NCBI GenBank assembly: GCA_003021005.1
Contig: PXRI01000043.1
Location: 2,958 to 48,021, forward strand
Reading direction: 5' to 3'
Source of the DNA: Halobacteriales archaeon QS_1_69_70
GTDB taxonomy: Archaea > Halobacteriota > Halobacteria > Halobacteriales > Haloarculaceae
Length of the DNA: 45,064 bases
Below the pieces are notes generated by a model. That model did not search any database. It saw nothing but the letters and a program-made list of their open reading frames with translations, and had not been told where the DNA came from. This document shows, one piece after another, positions 43,652-45,064 of this stretch. Position 1 is the stretch's first letter. Each line of letters starts with the position of its first letter. The position numbers and the translations under genes are program-made.

Positions 43652-44887
43652 TCAGACGCCGGTGGAGTACCGCAGGATGGCCGCGATGCCGCCGAAGGCG
43701 GTGAGGAGCTGTTCGCCCTTCTCGAAGTCCGTCGAGATGAACTTGACGTCGGAGCCCCGCTCGTCGGCCAGCGCCATCAGGTGGTCGATGGCGTCCTCCC
43801 GGGATACCACCTCGGCCTCGCCGTACTCGCCGGCGTGGTCCGGGGTGTCGGCGCGGCTGTCGAGGAGTTCGAACTCCTCGCGGCCGTCGCAGTCGACGGT
43901 GACAACGTCCTTCCGGAGGTCCTCGCTGATGAGCAGGCGGTCGACGGCGCCCATCTGGAGGTTCTGCCGGGTGGCGTCGAAGCCGTAGGTGGCCTTGCCG
44001 CCGTCGTGCAGCTGCTCGAAGAACTCCGCCATCTGGGCCTTGTCCTTCATCACCTCCGTCTCGGCCAGCACGTCCTGGGCGGCGTCGACCAAATCGGAGA
44101 GGCCGGACTCGTCGGTGTAGGAGACGTCGAACTTCCCGACCACCTTCTCCTGGAGTTCGTGGTGGAGGTAGTCGCCGTCCAGGAACTCGTCTTTCGTCGG
44201 CGAGGGGCCGCCGACGAGGATGCCGTCCAGCTCGTGGCGCTCCGGGACGAACAGGTCGTCGGCCATCCCGGCGACCTCCTGGTAGAAGTTGTCGATGGCC
44301 TCCAGGCGCAGCCGCGCGAACCGCTGGGCGGACTGGCCGCCCTTCCGCTGCTTGCCCGGCACGAGCGAGGAGGCGGACTTGACGGGCTCGACGCGCTTGC
44401 CCTTCAGCCACCCGACGTTCGCCTCCCGGCGGTCCAGCACGACGAGGCCGTACAGACCCTTGTCGCCGATCATCTCCTGGAGCGGCTCGGTGAGGAAGTG
44501 CGAATCGCAGTGGTAGCGGAACGACTGGATCGGCTCCGGCGGCGACTCGAGCACCTCGGTCACCATCTCCGTTCGGCCGCCACCCGAATCGACGGCGCCG
44601 GAAAAGAGGACCATGCCATTGTCGGGCGGGTGGGTGTCGTAGTACTTCAGCCGGTCCTTGATGCTCGTCAGGGCGTCCTGGACGGCGGTCCGGGTCTGCT
44701 TGGACTTGATATTCGACGCCTCGCTGTGCTCCTGGGTGATGTGGGCGGCCACGTCGCTGATCCGGCGGTCCTCGGGGACGTAGATTGAGACGAGCTGGGT
44801 GCCGGAGCCCGAGTAGTCGTCGAGCTCCTCGAGGACCTTCGTGAACTCGTATTTCTGCCGGTCCGATGGCGCCCCGTCGTCGCTCAT
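43652..44887 (-). CDS. prf1: Peptide chain release factor aRF1
   Basis: 411 aa. Recognises all three stop codons; NIKS at 59-62 reads the codon and GGQ at 183-185 (GKQRKGGQSAQRFARLR) triggers peptide release. The domain-3 motif GGPSPTKDEF is present. A TATA box GTTTTACC (minus strand, about 44911-44918) is 28 nt from ATG 44887, so the mRNA is probably leaderless. Full length. Confidence 0.97.
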   Translation of the reverse strand: MSDDGAPSDRQKYEFTKVLEELDDYSGSGTQLVSIYVPEDRRISDVAAHITQEHSEASNIKSKQTRTAVQDALTSIKDRLKYYDTHPPDNGMVLFSGAVDSGGGRTEMVTEVLESPPEPIQSFRYHCDSHFLTEPLQEMIGDKGLYGLVVLDRREANVGWLKGKRVEPVKSASSLVPGKQRKGGQSAQRFARLRLEAIDNFYQEVAGMADDLFVPERHELDGILVGGPSPTKDEFLDGDYLHHELQEKVVGKFDVSYTDESGLSDLVDAAQDVLAETEVMKDKAQMAEFFEQLHDGGKATYGFDATRQNLQMGAVDRLLISEDLRKDVVTVDCDGREEFELLDSRADTPDHAGEYGEAEVVSREDAIDHLMALADERGSDVKFISTDFEKGEQLLTAFGGIAAILRYSTGV

Positions 44888-44974
44888 TGCCGGACGGTTC
44901 GCTCCCGCGCGGTAAAACTCGTCCGTTTCGGCGCCGTAGCGGACCGCACGCGGCCCGCGGCCGTTCGCGTCGCC

Positions 44975-45064
44975 CGGGTCGGCCGCGCGGCTCGCGTGTC
45001 GTCCCTCCCTGCGGTCGGTCCTCCCGCTCGCTCGGTCCGCGGCCTCCCTCCGGTCGGCCGCGCG
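44975..45064. repeat. Hairpin array 5 (cut by the window end)
   Basis: One perfect hairpin at 45038-45062 (CGCGGCC arms, core TCCCTCCGGTC), preceded by the spacer GCTCGCGTGTCGTCCCTCCC shared with array 4 and a degenerate core TCCCTGCGGTC (45007-45017). The array runs past the window end. Confidence 0.8.

Noticed and set aside
1-45064. tRNA or rRNA genes in the gaps
   Set aside because: I saw no T-loop, anticodon-stem or conserved rRNA segments in the intergenic regions; a tRNA scan would be decisive.

Overview
The window comes from a haloarchaeon (class Halobacteria). The evidence is the very high GC, the acidic proteome, the A-type ATP synthase gene order (atpH-I-K-E-C-F-A-B-D), archaeal aRF1, IleS and polyprenyl synthase, several haloarchaea-type families (HVO_0476-like zinc finger, DUF6276, FilR1-type regulator, membrane-anchored winged helix) and TATA boxes about 25-30 nt upstream of start codons, as expected for leaderless transcripts. 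I cannot name the genus.

Layout. 1-480 is a dense array of small hairpins. 666-4191 (minus strand) is a cluster with an N-terminally broken pcm, a zinc-finger protein, a TRASH/RecA-like ATPase without the Walker A lysine, and an M29-like aminopeptidase. 4300-6932 is a stretch of different composition with a DoxX-like gene fragment, a FilR1 regulator, a membrane-anchored NDUFA9-like epimerase and a small membrane protein. 7123-19574 (plus strand) holds a winged-helix protein, a metallo-beta-lactamase hydrolase, a CPA1/TrkA antiporter, an aldehyde ferredoxin oxidoreductase, an ACT regulator, ileS, a secreted HEXXH metalloprotease and a zinc ribbon. On the minus strand follow prs, idsA, a decayed IS630-type element, etfA/etfB and a membrane winged-helix protein. 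On the plus strand are a DUF7096-like secreted protein and a pilin; then a minus-strand methyltransferase. 29194-41528 is the A-type ATP synthase operon. Its atpA carries a 525-aa intein inside the P-loop, and atpB is separated from atpD by an opposite-strand DUF433/DUF5615 toxin-antitoxin pair, a small protein and a VOC protein. 41710-44887 has a WS/DGAT acyltransferase, DUF6276 and prf1. The hairpin array returns at 44975-45064.

Most interesting signal. Five intergenic arrays (1-480, 17238-17438, 21528-21600, 27811-28040, 44975-45064) are built from one kind of hairpin. The arms differ from copy to copy but stay complementary, around a fixed 11-nt core of consensus GA-N-C-R-N-H-G-N'-GA, in which N and N' also co-vary (C/G, G/C, A/T). 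The core can fold as tandem G.A pairs, an N-N' pair and a C(GNA)G mini-loop. Compensatory change of this kind points to a selected nucleic-acid structure. I do not recognise it as a named element. The arrays also overrun genes: one adds a spurious 69-codon extension before the metalloprotease, and another encodes the last residues of the methyltransferase.
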